Source: Alphaproteobacteria bacterium
GTDB lineage: Bacteria; Pseudomonadota; Alphaproteobacteria; Reyranellales; Reyranellaceae
Direction of reading: 5' to 3'
NCBI GenBank assembly: GCA_013290035.1
Contig: JABCYT010000342.1
Coordinates: 1 to 5,006 of the forward strand
DNA length: 5,006 nucleotides
Shown: one piece after another, positions 1 to 5,006 of the stretch
How positions within the stretch are numbered: the first letter of the stretch is position 1
Layout: every line of letters begins with the position of its first letter
Made by a program: the position numbers and the translations under genes
The notes under the pieces: generated by a model
What the model was told of the DNA's origin: nothing
The model's input: the letters and a program-made list of their open reading frames with translations, nothing else
The model's database searches: none

Positions 1-360
1 CTCTTCCCGCGCCTCGAGGAACGGCGGCAGCAGCCTGGCGGATCGCTGTCCGGCGGCGAGCAGCAGATGCTGGCGATTGGCCGCGCGCTTGCGACAAATC
101 CGCGGCTCTTGCTGCTCGACGAGCCGACCGAGGGGCTGGCGCCGATCATCGTGCACGAACTGCTGGCCGCGCTGGCGCAGCTGTTCCGCGAGGAGGGACT
201 CGCCGCCATTATCGTCGAGCAGCATGCGCAGAAGATCCTGCCCATCACCGACCGCGCATTGATCCTCGAGCGTGGTCGCATCGTTCATCAGGGCGCCAGC
301 GCGGCGCTGCTGGCCGATCGAGGTCCGCTCGAGCGTTTCCTGGGAGTCACCGTGCGGTAA
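1..360 (+). CDS. livF: LivF-type ABC transporter ATPase, C-terminal part (5' end outside window)
   Basis: This is the C-terminal ~119 residues of a cytoplasmic ATPase subunit of a LIV/HAAT-family ABC importer. Frame 1 is open from the first base and ends with TAA at 358-360. The ATG at 67 lies inside the conserved signature motif, so it is not the real start. Visible in order are the ABC signature LSGGEQQ (codons at 46-66), Walker B LLLLDEP with the catalytic Glu, the TEGLAP D-loop region typical of LivF, and the switch histidine in IIVEQH. The end, RIVHQGASAALL, matches the usual LivF C-terminal pattern. The Walker A half lies upstream of the window. It differs clearly from the LivF at 4449-5006 (LSGGEQQ versus LSGGQQQ, DEPTEGL versus DEPSLGL), so it is a paralogue and probably the last gene of a preceding LIV-type operon. 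Family assignment is secure; the substrate is unknown. Confidence 0.93.
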   Translation, partial: LFPRLEERRQQPGGSLSGGEQQMLAIGRALATNPRLLLLDEPTEGLAPIIVHELLAALAQLFREEGLAAIIVEQHAQKILPITDRALILERGRIVHQGASAALLADRGPLERFLGVTVR

Positions 361-367
361 CGGCGAT

Positions 368-393
368 CTTCGAAAGTTTCGCAACTTTCGAAA
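368..393. promoter_or_regulatory. Perfect inverted repeat made of 9-nt phased TTCGNAA units; candidate operator
   Basis: TTCGAAAGTT (369-378) and AACTTTCGAA (383-392) form a perfect 10-bp inverted repeat around the 4-nt centre TCGC. The same stretch also reads as three direct units, CTTCGAAA (368), TTTCGCAA (377) and TTTCGAAA (386), spaced exactly 9 nt apart. It starts 8 nt after the livF stop and lies 84 nt upstream of the binding-protein start. A terminator is unlikely: the stem is AT-rich and is followed by A-rich sequence, not a T run. Phased direct and inverted TTTCG/CGAAA elements resemble operators of some repressor families (for example DeoR-type), but that assignment is inference; no regulator gene is in the window. 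Confidence 0.5.
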
Positions 394-413
394 AATCGTT
401 TACAGGCCGCCAG

Positions 414-437
414 CGTTATCCCACCATCGGGATAACG
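414..437. promoter_or_regulatory. Second perfect inverted repeat, 9-bp arms; candidate regulatory site
   Basis: CGTTATCCC (414-422) and GGGATAACG (429-437) are perfect reverse complements around the 6-nt spacer ACCATC. The site lies 40 nt upstream of the binding-protein start codon and 31 nt upstream of its Shine-Dalgarno. It could be a second operator or a 5'-leader hairpin. No T run follows, so it is not an intrinsic terminator. A TTTACA hexamer at 399-404 would serve as a -35 element, but I find no convincing -10 at 16-18 nt spacing, so no promoter is called. Confidence 0.4.
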
Positions 438-467
438 GCGCTCATCCACAAACAAACGCGCCGGTCT

Positions 468-472
468 GGAGG
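468..472 (+). promoter_or_regulatory. Ribosome binding site of the binding-protein gene
   Basis: GGAGG lies 4 nt before the ATG at 477 and 7 nt before a second, in-frame ATG at 480. The 7-nt spacing is nearer the usual optimum, so translation may start at 480; this would remove only one Met from the signal peptide. Confidence 0.8.
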
Positions 473-476
473 AAAC

Positions 477-1700
477 ATGATGGATCGCACGAGCGCGTGG
501 CCTCGTCGCCGCGTCTTGGCGGGCATGGTCGGAGCAACGGCGGTGCTGGGAGCGCCCGCGATTGTGCGCGCGGCGCCCTCGGGCACGCCGGTGAAGGTCG
601 GTGGTACGCTGTCGTTGACGGGCTTCCTCGCCCAGACCGCGGTGATCCACAAGATCGCCTCGGAGATCATGGTCGAGGAGATCAACGGCCGGAACGGCTT
701 CCTCGGCCGGCCCGTGGAGTATGTGCTGCTCGACGACCAGTCCAAGCCCGACGTCGCGCGCAGCCTCTACGAGAAGCTCATAACCGTCGACAAGGTCGAC
801 CTCATCCAGGGGCCTTACGCCACCGCGCCGATCCTGGCGGCGATGGGCGTGGCGCAGCGCTACGGCAAGGTGATCATCCAGAGCAGCATGGGCATCCCCA
901 AGCTGCAGACCTACGACCGCGCCTTCCCGGCGACGCCGTTCGGCCCGGAGCCGGACAAGACCTATCCCAACGTCATCCTGGACATGATGGCGGCCATGCC
1001 GACGCCGCCCAAGACCATCGTCGTGCTGACCTCGAAATTCCCGTCGGCCCAGTTCATGGCGCAAGGCATGCGCGACCAGGCCGAGAAGCGCGGCGTCAAG
1101 GTGCTGCTCTATCTCGAATACGAATCGGGCAACCGCGATTTCGGCGCCATCGCCGCCAGGGTGAAGGAGACCAATCCCGATTTCCTCTGGGTGGGCTCGC
1201 TGGGTCTGGAGAGCAACCAGGTCCTGGAGTCGCTGCGCAAGCTCGACTACACGCCCAAGAACAGCTTTCACCTCTACCCGGCGCCGGGTCCGCTCGCGCT
1301 CTCGCCCGACGGCGACAAGGTCCTGTGCTCGACGTTCCTCGAGCCCGACGAGCCTTTCATGAGCCGGCCGGGCATGAAGAAGCTCGCCTCGGAGTTCAAG
1401 GAAAAGGCGACCAAGGCCAACCTGCCCTACAGCACCATCGATGCCCAGGCCTGCGGCATGATCTCGGAATGGCAGATCCTGGAGATCGCCGTGAACGCTG
1501 CGGGCAGCCTCGACGACGAGAAGATCGCGGCCTGGCTCAAGAAGAACCGGGTGACCACCGTCTACGGCAGCCTGCGCTTCGACGGGCCGTTCAACCACGG
1601 CGACGCAGCCCAGCTCGTCAAGCAGGTGCAGAACAAGGAGTGGAAGGTGGTCTGGCCGACGGAGTTCGCCGCGCCCGGGGTCAAGCTGATCGCGTCATGA
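477..1700 (+). CDS. LIV-type ABC transporter periplasmic substrate-binding protein
   Basis: This 407-residue protein is an extracytoplasmic binding protein of the type 1 periplasmic fold (Peripla_BP_6, LivJ/LivK-like). It has an N-terminal signal: a basic PRRRVLAG segment at residues 9-16, a hydrophobic core, and a likely cleavage after A32 or A33 (IVRAA). RRR followed by VLAG resembles a Tat motif, but Sec export is also possible. There is no lipobox cysteine, so a soluble periplasmic protein is expected. The mature part begins KVGGTLSLTG, the usual first beta strand of the family, and has the typical VEEINGRNGFLGRPVEYVLLDD and QGPYATAP (111-118) elements; the latter belongs to the region that contacts ligand in the family. 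Length is normal. It is the first gene of the cluster, 162 nt before livH. The ligand cannot be deduced; amino acids, amides and aromatic acids are all possible in this family. Confidence 0.93.
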   Translation: MMDRTSAWPRRRVLAGMVGATAVLGAPAIVRAAPSGTPVKVGGTLSLTGFLAQTAVIHKIASEIMVEEINGRNGFLGRPVEYVLLDDQSKPDVARSLYEKLITVDKVDLIQGPYATAPILAAMGVAQRYGKVIIQSSMGIPKLQTYDRAFPATPFGPEPDKTYPNVILDMMAAMPTPPKTIVVLTSKFPSAQFMAQGMRDQAEKRGVKVLLYLEYESGNRDFGAIAARVKETNPDFLWVGSLGLESNQVLESLRKLDYTPKNSFHLYPAPGPLALSPDGDKVLCSTFLEPDEPFMSRPGMKKLASEFKEKATKANLPYSTIDAQACGMISEWQILEIAVNAAGSLDDEKIAAWLKKNRVTTVYGSLRFDGPFNHGDAAQLVKQVQNKEWKVVWPTEFAAPGVKLIAS

Positions 1701-1708
1701 GCCTGCTC

Positions 1709-1750
1709 TCCTCCCCCGTCATACGGGGGAGGGCCGGGAGGGGGAAAGCC
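1709..1750 (+). repeat. REP-like palindromic repeat, copy 1
   Basis: A hairpin with perfect arms CTCCCCCGT (1711-1719) and ACGGGGGAG (1723-1731), loop CAT, extends by one more C-G pair and a T-G wobble. A tail GGAGGGGGAAAGCC (1737-1750) follows. The unit begins 8 nt after the binding-protein stop codon. The same unit recurs inverted at 1806-1848 with identical palindrome arms. No T run follows, so this is not a classical intrinsic terminator; such G/C-rich hairpins can stabilise upstream mRNA or attenuate downstream expression. Confidence 0.8.
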
Positions 1751-1805
1751 GCAGTGGGGAAGCTCGCCAGTTTCAGATCATGACATCTTCGGACATCTCG
1801 TTTGG

Positions 1806-1848
1806 GGCTTTCCCCCTCCTGTATCCTCCCCCGTTTAACGGGGGAGGA
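1806..1848 (-). repeat. REP-like palindromic repeat, copy 2 (inverted)
   Basis: Read on the minus strand this is nearly the same unit as copy 1. The tail GGCTTTCCCCCTCC (1806-1819 on +) is the exact reverse complement of the copy 1 tail. The palindrome TCCTCCCCCGT (1824-1834), loop TTA, ACGGGGGAGGA (1838-1848) has the same arms. Differences lie in the loop and in the 4- to 5-nt joint between palindrome and tail. It ends 14 nt before livH. Confidence 0.8.
1843..1847 (+). promoter_or_regulatory. Shine-Dalgarno-like GGAGG inside the REP hairpin, distant from livH start
   Basis: This is the only strong GGAGG before livH, but it is 15 nt from the ATG at 1863, longer than usual, and it lies in the 3' arm of the copy 2 hairpin. 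No closer ribosome binding site is visible in 1849-1862. Folding would hide it, so livH initiation may be weak or structure-dependent. Confidence 0.35.
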
Positions 1849-1862
1849 AAGATGTTGGCTTC

Positions 1863-2714
1863 ATGCCAAGCGCCACGCTGCTCGGCCAGGCGTTGATCTC
1901 CGGTGTCCTGGCCGGGGGCATGTACGGTCTGCTGGCGCTCGGCCTCAGCCTGAGCTGGGGCCTGTTGCGGCTGGTCAATCTCAGCCACTTCGCGCTCGCT
2001 TTCCTCGCCGCCTATCTTACCTACGAGCTCGGCACGACCTATCACGTGGCGCCGTGGTGGTCGGCGGCGATGGTCGTGCCGGCGATGTTCCTGATCGGCC
2101 TGGCGCAGCACTGGCTGTTCGACAGGTTCAAGGTCAACGAGCTCGCCTCGCTCCTGATCACCTTCAGCTTCGCCGTCATCCTCGAAGTGGCGATCCAGCT
2201 CTACTGGACAGCCGACTACCGCCGCTTCGAGACGCCCTACTCGACGCTGTCGATCAAGGCCGGGCCGTTCTACATCCCGGTGCTCGAGCTCACCCTCTGC
2301 CTGGTGGCCGGCGTGCTGGCCTGGGGCACCTGGCAGTGGCTGCGCAAGACCTATGTCGGCAAGGCGTTGCGCGCGAGCGCCGAAGACGCCGACATCGCCG
2401 CGGCCTATGGCGTCGACTACCGCAAGCTCGCCTACCTGATCTCCGGCATGGGGGCGGCCTATGCCGGCATCGCCGGCACCTTCATCGCGCTGATTGCCAC
2501 CCTGGCGCCGGCGCAGATCTGGACCTGGCTCGGCGTGGTGTTCGCCGTCGTCATCATCGGCCGGCTGGGCAATCCGCTGGGTGCGCTGGCGGCCGGCATG
2601 CTGGTTGGCGCCAGCGAATCCATCGCCATGGCGGTCCTGAGTCCGGCCTGGGCGCCGGTGGTGTCGTTCTCGATGCTGATCGCGATCCTGCTGTGGGATC
2701 CGGAGTGGCTATGA
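1863..2714 (+). CDS. livH: LIV-type ABC transporter permease LivH
   Basis: This 283-residue inner-membrane permease (BPD_transp_2 family) forms the translocation pore with LivM. It is highly hydrophobic, with about eight predicted membrane segments. It begins with the LivH hallmark GGMYGLLALGLSLSWGLLRLVNLSHF (residues 18-43), where most relatives have NFAHG. The cytoplasmic coupling loop is GKALRASAEDADIAAAYGVDYRKL (from G166), the EAA-like element that contacts the ATPases. The typical LGNPLGALAAGMLVG segment lies near the C terminus. Length is normal. The start at 1863 is chosen because the frame is closed at 1836 by TAA, no other start codon intervenes, and the N terminus then matches the family. 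The stop overlaps the next start by 4 nt (ATGA), so the permeases are translationally coupled. The ribosome binding site is poor (see 1843-1847). Confidence 0.94.
   Translation: MPSATLLGQALISGVLAGGMYGLLALGLSLSWGLLRLVNLSHFALAFLAAYLTYELGTTYHVAPWWSAAMVVPAMFLIGLAQHWLFDRFKVNELASLLITFSFAVILEVAIQLYWTADYRRFETPYSTLSIKAGPFYIPVLELTLCLVAGVLAWGTWQWLRKTYVGKALRASAEDADIAAAYGVDYRKLAYLISGMGAAYAGIAGTFIALIATLAPAQIWTWLGVVFAVVIIGRLGNPLGALAAGMLVGASESIAMAVLSPAWAPVVSFSMLIAILLWDPEWL
2702..2705 (+). promoter_or_regulatory. Ribosome binding site of livMG within the livH 3' end
   Basis: GGAG lies 5 nt before the ATG at 2711. Together with the ATGA stop/start overlap it supports 2711 as the start, although the reading frame is open upstream to about 1802. 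Confidence 0.6.
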
Positions 2715-4459
2715 ACGCCGCGCGCGACCTGCCCAAAGTCGTGGCCGGGCTCGCCATCGTGGCCCTGGCGCTGCTGCCGACGGCAGGCCTGCCGGCCTTC
2801 TACGATTCCTTCGTCTACCTCGTGTTCTTCTGGGTCTCGCTGTCGACGAGCTGGGCGCTGCTGAGCGGCTTCGCCGGCTATTTCAGCCTGGGTCATGCCG
2901 CATTCTTCGGCGTCGGCATGTACACGACGGCCACGTTGACGACCAAAGCCGGCGTGCCGTTCCTGCTCACCATACCGGCCGCGGCGGCGCTCTCGGCGCT
3001 GCTCGGCGTCGGCGTCGGCGCCGTCGTCTTCCGTCTGCGCCGCCTGCGCGGGGAGCTGTTCGCGCTGCTGACGCTTGCGGTCACCTTCGTGATCGGCACC
3101 ATCATCCTCAACACGCCGATCGATGGCGGCGGCGGCGTGTTCATGAGCGCCGTGCCGCTGCCGCATCTCATGCCGACTCCGACGGGCACCATCTACATCT
3201 TGGGATTCGCGATCTGCGTGCTGACGCTCGTAACGGCGTGGTGGGTTGCCCATTCGCGGTTGGGCATGGGCCTGTTCGCCATCCACGACGACGAGGACGT
3301 CGCCGAGGCCAAGGGCGTGCCGACCTTCCGCTACAAGCTCCTGGCCTTTGCGCTCTCCGCCGGCATCGCCGGCGCCGTGGGCGGCATTCATGCCATGTAT
3401 GTCGGCTTCCTCACGGTCGCCGGCACGTTCGAGCTCACGGTGCCGCTCTACGTCGTTCTGATGAGCGTGCTGGGCGGCTCGCGCCATTGGCTTGGCCCGG
3501 CTGTCGGAGCCACCGCCATCACCACCTTGCTCTATGCCTTCATCAGCGGCGGCGAGGCGATGATCGGCCGCGCCATCGTCGGCCTGATCCTGATCGTCGC
3601 CATCCTGTGGCTTCCCGATGGGGTCATTCCCGCGATCCAGCATTGGGCCAAGAAGCGTCGGCCCCAGCCCGCCAAGGCACAGGCCGAGGTGGTGCCCGTC
3701 GTGCCGGCGACGGTGCGGCCGATCGGCGAGCGACATATCCTGGAAGTGCGCGCCGTCACCAAGCGCTTCGGCGGCCTGCAGGCCCTGGCGGGCGTCGATC
3801 TCGACGTGCGCGAGGGCGAGATCTTCGGCCTGGTCGGGCCCAACGGCTCGGGCAAGACCACGCTGATCAACGTCATTTCCGGGCACTATCCGCTCAGCAG
3901 CGGCACGGTCGCGGTCGACGGCGTCTCGATCGGCAGCCTCGCGGCCCACGAAATTGCCCGCCGCGGCGTGGCCCGCACCTACCAGATCCCGCGGCCGTTC
4001 GCGAACATGAGTGTGCTCGACAACGTCGCCTTGGCCGCGACGTTCGGCGGCCCGGTGCGCGCCCAGCGGGAAATTCGCGACGAGGCGCGGCACTGGATCG
4101 GCTTTACCGGACTCGGCAGCAAGGAAGAGGCGCTGCCCGCCGAGCTCAACCTGCATGAACGCAAGTTTCTCGAGCTGGCGCGGGCACTTGCGGCGAAGCC
4201 CAAGCTGCTGTTGCTCGACGAGGTCCTGTCGGGCCTGAATCCGGCGGAGATCGACAACGCCATCCGTCTGGTGCGCGCCATCCGTGGTCAGGGCGCCACC
4301 ATCGTCTTCGTCGAGCATCTGATGCGGGCCGTGGTCGAGCTTTCCGACCGCATCGCCGTGTTGAACGAAGGCAAGCTCTTCGCTTTGGGCGCACCGCGCG
4401 ACGTGATGCGCGATCCGCGGGTCGTCAGCATCTATCTGGGCAAGGCCTATGCTGCTTGA
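2711..4459 (+). CDS. livMG: Fused LIV-type permease-ATPase (LivM-LivG), 582 aa
   Basis: One reading frame encodes two subunits. Residues 1 to about 310 are the LivM permease: hydrophobic segments, the family motif GYFSLGHAAFFGVGMY (56-71), and the coupling loop GMGLFAIHDDEDVAEAKGV (185-203). Residues ~311-341 form a basic, Ala/Pro/Val-rich linker starting HWAKKRRPQPAK. From ~342 the LivG ATPase follows: ILEVRAVTKRFGGLQAL, Walker A GPNGSGKTT (376-384), Q-loop Q425, Walker B LLLLDEV with D503 and E504, switch H536, and the LivG-type end VVSIYLG. The ABC signature is unusual, LNLHE (479-483) in place of LSGGQ or LSYGQ. In-frame GTG codons in the linker (3689, 3692, 3701, 3713) could in principle start a separate LivG, but none has a good ribosome binding site. 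The product powers and lines the pore with LivH and LivF. The stop overlaps livF by 11 nt. Confidence 0.93.
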   Translation: MNAARDLPKVVAGLAIVALALLPTAGLPAFYDSFVYLVFFWVSLSTSWALLSGFAGYFSLGHAAFFGVGMYTTATLTTKAGVPFLLTIPAAAALSALLGVGVGAVVFRLRRLRGELFALLTLAVTFVIGTIILNTPIDGGGGVFMSAVPLPHLMPTPTGTIYILGFAICVLTLVTAWWVAHSRLGMGLFAIHDDEDVAEAKGVPTFRYKLLAFALSAGIAGAVGGIHAMYVGFLTVAGTFELTVPLYVVLMSVLGGSRHWLGPAVGATAITTLLYAFISGGEAMIGRAIVGLILIVAILWLPDGVIPAIQHWAKKRRPQPAKAQAEVVPVVPATVRPIGERHILEVRAVTKRFGGLQALAGVDLDVREGEIFGLVGPNGSGKTTLINVISGHYPLSSGTVAVDGVSIGSLAAHEIARRGVARTYQIPRPFANMSVLDNVALAATFGGPVRAQREIRDEARHWIGFTGLGSKEEALPAELNLHERKFLELARALAAKPKLLLLDEVLSGLNPAEIDNAIRLVRAIRGQGATIVFVEHLMRAVVELSDRIAVLNEGKLFALGAPRDVMRDPRVVSIYLGKAYAA

Positions 4460-5006
4460 AGCGCGCAACCTGCATATCGGTTACGGCGACGCGCCCGCCG
4501 TGTGGGACGTTTCGCTCGACGTCGGAGCCGCCGAGATCGTGTCGGTGATCGGCCCCAACGGCGCCGGAAAGACGACCTTGATCAACGCCATCGCGGGCCT
4601 GCTGCGCTGCCGGCAGGGCGAGCTGCGCTTCGACGGTGTCGACATGACCTGCGTCCGCGCCCACGACTATTGCAGCCACGGCATCGCCCTGGTGCCTGAG
4701 GGTCGGCGACTGTTCGTCAAAATGTCGGTCGAGGAAAACCTCGAACTCGGCTGCTATCTGCCGGCGGCAAGGGCCGGGCGCGATCAATCCCTGGAACGGG
4801 TTTACGGCCTGTTTCCCATCCTGCGCGACAAGCGCGGCCAGCTCGCCGGCGAACTGTCGGGCGGCCAGCAGCAGATGGTGGCGATCGGCCGCGCATTGAT
4901 GGCGCGACCGCGCATCGTGCTGTTCGACGAGCCGTCGCTCGGGTTGGCGCCCACCGTCGTAGACGACATGTTCGAGATCATCGCGCGGGTGCGCGAGGAG
5001 GGCGCG
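4449..5006 (+). CDS. livF: LIV-type ABC transporter ATPase LivF (3' end outside window)
   Basis: The first 186 residues of a LivF ATPase are present; about 50 C-terminal residues, including the switch histidine, lie beyond the window. It starts MLLEARNLHIGYGDAPAV, with an A-loop tyrosine (Y12). Then come Walker A GPNGAGKTT (35-43), the LivF-type Q-loop region LVPEGRRLF (81-89, with Glu where most ABC proteins have Gln), a canonical signature LSGGQQQ (136-142), and Walker B VLFDEP with D160 and E161. The ATG at 4449 overlaps the end of livMG by 11 nt and lacks a clear Shine-Dalgarno, so translational coupling is likely. It should pair with the LivG half of the fusion as an ATPase heterodimer. 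All motifs are intact, in contrast to its LivG partner. Confidence 0.94.
   Translation, partial: MLLEARNLHIGYGDAPAVWDVSLDVGAAEIVSVIGPNGAGKTTLINAIAGLLRCRQGELRFDGVDMTCVRAHDYCSHGIALVPEGRRLFVKMSVEENLELGCYLPAARAGRDQSLERVYGLFPILRDKRGQLAGELSGGQQQMVAIGRALMARPRIVLFDEPSLGLAPTVVDDMFEIIARVREEGA

Larger units (their letters stand above)
1709..1848. repeat. Inverted REP doublet (BIME-like) filling the binding-protein/livH spacer
   Basis: The two ~43-nt units face each other with their tails inward, separated by 55 nt (1751-1805). The RNA could fold either as two local hairpins or as one long hairpin pairing the complete units. The inner segment shows no gene; it carries only a tiny direct repeat, GACATCT at 1782 and again at 1792. 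Mirror-image REP pairs are a known product of REP-associated tyrosine transposase activity. Here the element accounts for nearly all of the 162-nt spacer. Confidence 0.7.

Noticed and set aside
369..392. The hairpin after livF as an intrinsic terminator
   Set aside because: The stem is AT-rich and the following bases are AAA then TCG, with no T run on the coding strand.
288..1598. 436-codon minus-strand open frame across the binding-protein gene
   Set aside because: It is a shadow of the 477-1700 gene with no domain, start context or independent support.
1711..1731. The G/C hairpin after the binding-protein gene as an intrinsic terminator
   Set aside because: It is followed by a G-rich tract, not by T residues, and its inverted copy marks it as a repeat element; partial attenuation remains possible.
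272..1783. 503-codon plus-strand frame overlapping the binding-protein gene
   Set aside because: It is out of frame with the clear binding protein; the translation is low-complexity Arg/Gly/Ala-rich and matches no family.
1751..1805. Possible small gene or RNA between the two REP units
   Set aside because: No ribosome-bound start, no credible ORF and no recognisable RNA fold; only a 7-nt direct repeat.
1852..1896. 14-codon ORF (MLASCQAPRCSARR) with GGAGG 4 nt upstream, overlapping the livH start
   Set aside because: It has a good ribosome site and could couple translation into livH, but so short a frame occurs easily by chance and no conservation can be seen; not called as a gene.
1802..2710. 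Upstream extension of the livMG reading frame
   Set aside because: This part overlaps livH in another frame and encodes Arg-rich nonsense; the ATG at 2711 with GGAG and the ATGA overlap gives the expected LivM N terminus.
2459..4468. 669-codon minus-strand open frame across livH/livMG/livF
   Set aside because: It is antisense to well-matched transporter genes; its product is rich in His, Arg, Asp, Gln and Gly with no recognisable domain, as expected from GC-rich third-position bias.

Overview
The window reads as ordinary chromosomal transport-gene DNA from a GC-rich proteobacterium. An alphaproteobacterium is most likely. That inference rests on high GC with strong G/C at third codon positions, on stacked branched-chain amino acid (LIV/HAAT-type) ABC transporter genes, and on C/G-rich REP-like palindromes between genes. 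The genus cannot be read from the sequence alone.

Layout, all on the + strand: (1) The 3' end of a LivF-type ATPase gene (1-360) closes an upstream operon. (2) A gap of 116 nt (361-476) holds two perfect inverted repeats that look like operator sites, followed by a strong Shine-Dalgarno sequence. (3) A second LIV-type transporter runs from 477 past the window end: a secreted substrate-binding protein (477-1700), a permease LivH (1863-2714), a natural fusion of permease LivM with ATPase LivG (2711-4459), and a LivF ATPase cut by the window end (4449-5006). (4) Between the binding-protein gene and livH, a 162-nt spacer holds two copies of a ~43-nt REP-like palindrome in inverted orientation.

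The genes should work as one high-affinity uptake system. The periplasmic protein captures a small amino-acid-like or amide/carboxylate ligand and delivers it to the LivH/LivM membrane pore, and LivG and LivF power the transport. livH, livMG and livF overlap by 4 and 11 nt and are almost certainly translationally coupled. The REP pair separates the binding-protein gene from them, as expected where the binding protein is made in excess. The ligand cannot be predicted.

I see no undescribed system here. The points most worth a second look are the LivM-LivG fusion, the degenerate ABC signature in its LivG half, the 9-nt phased TTCGNAA repeats upstream of the binding-protein gene, and the REP pair that places the only good Shine-Dalgarno of livH inside a hairpin.
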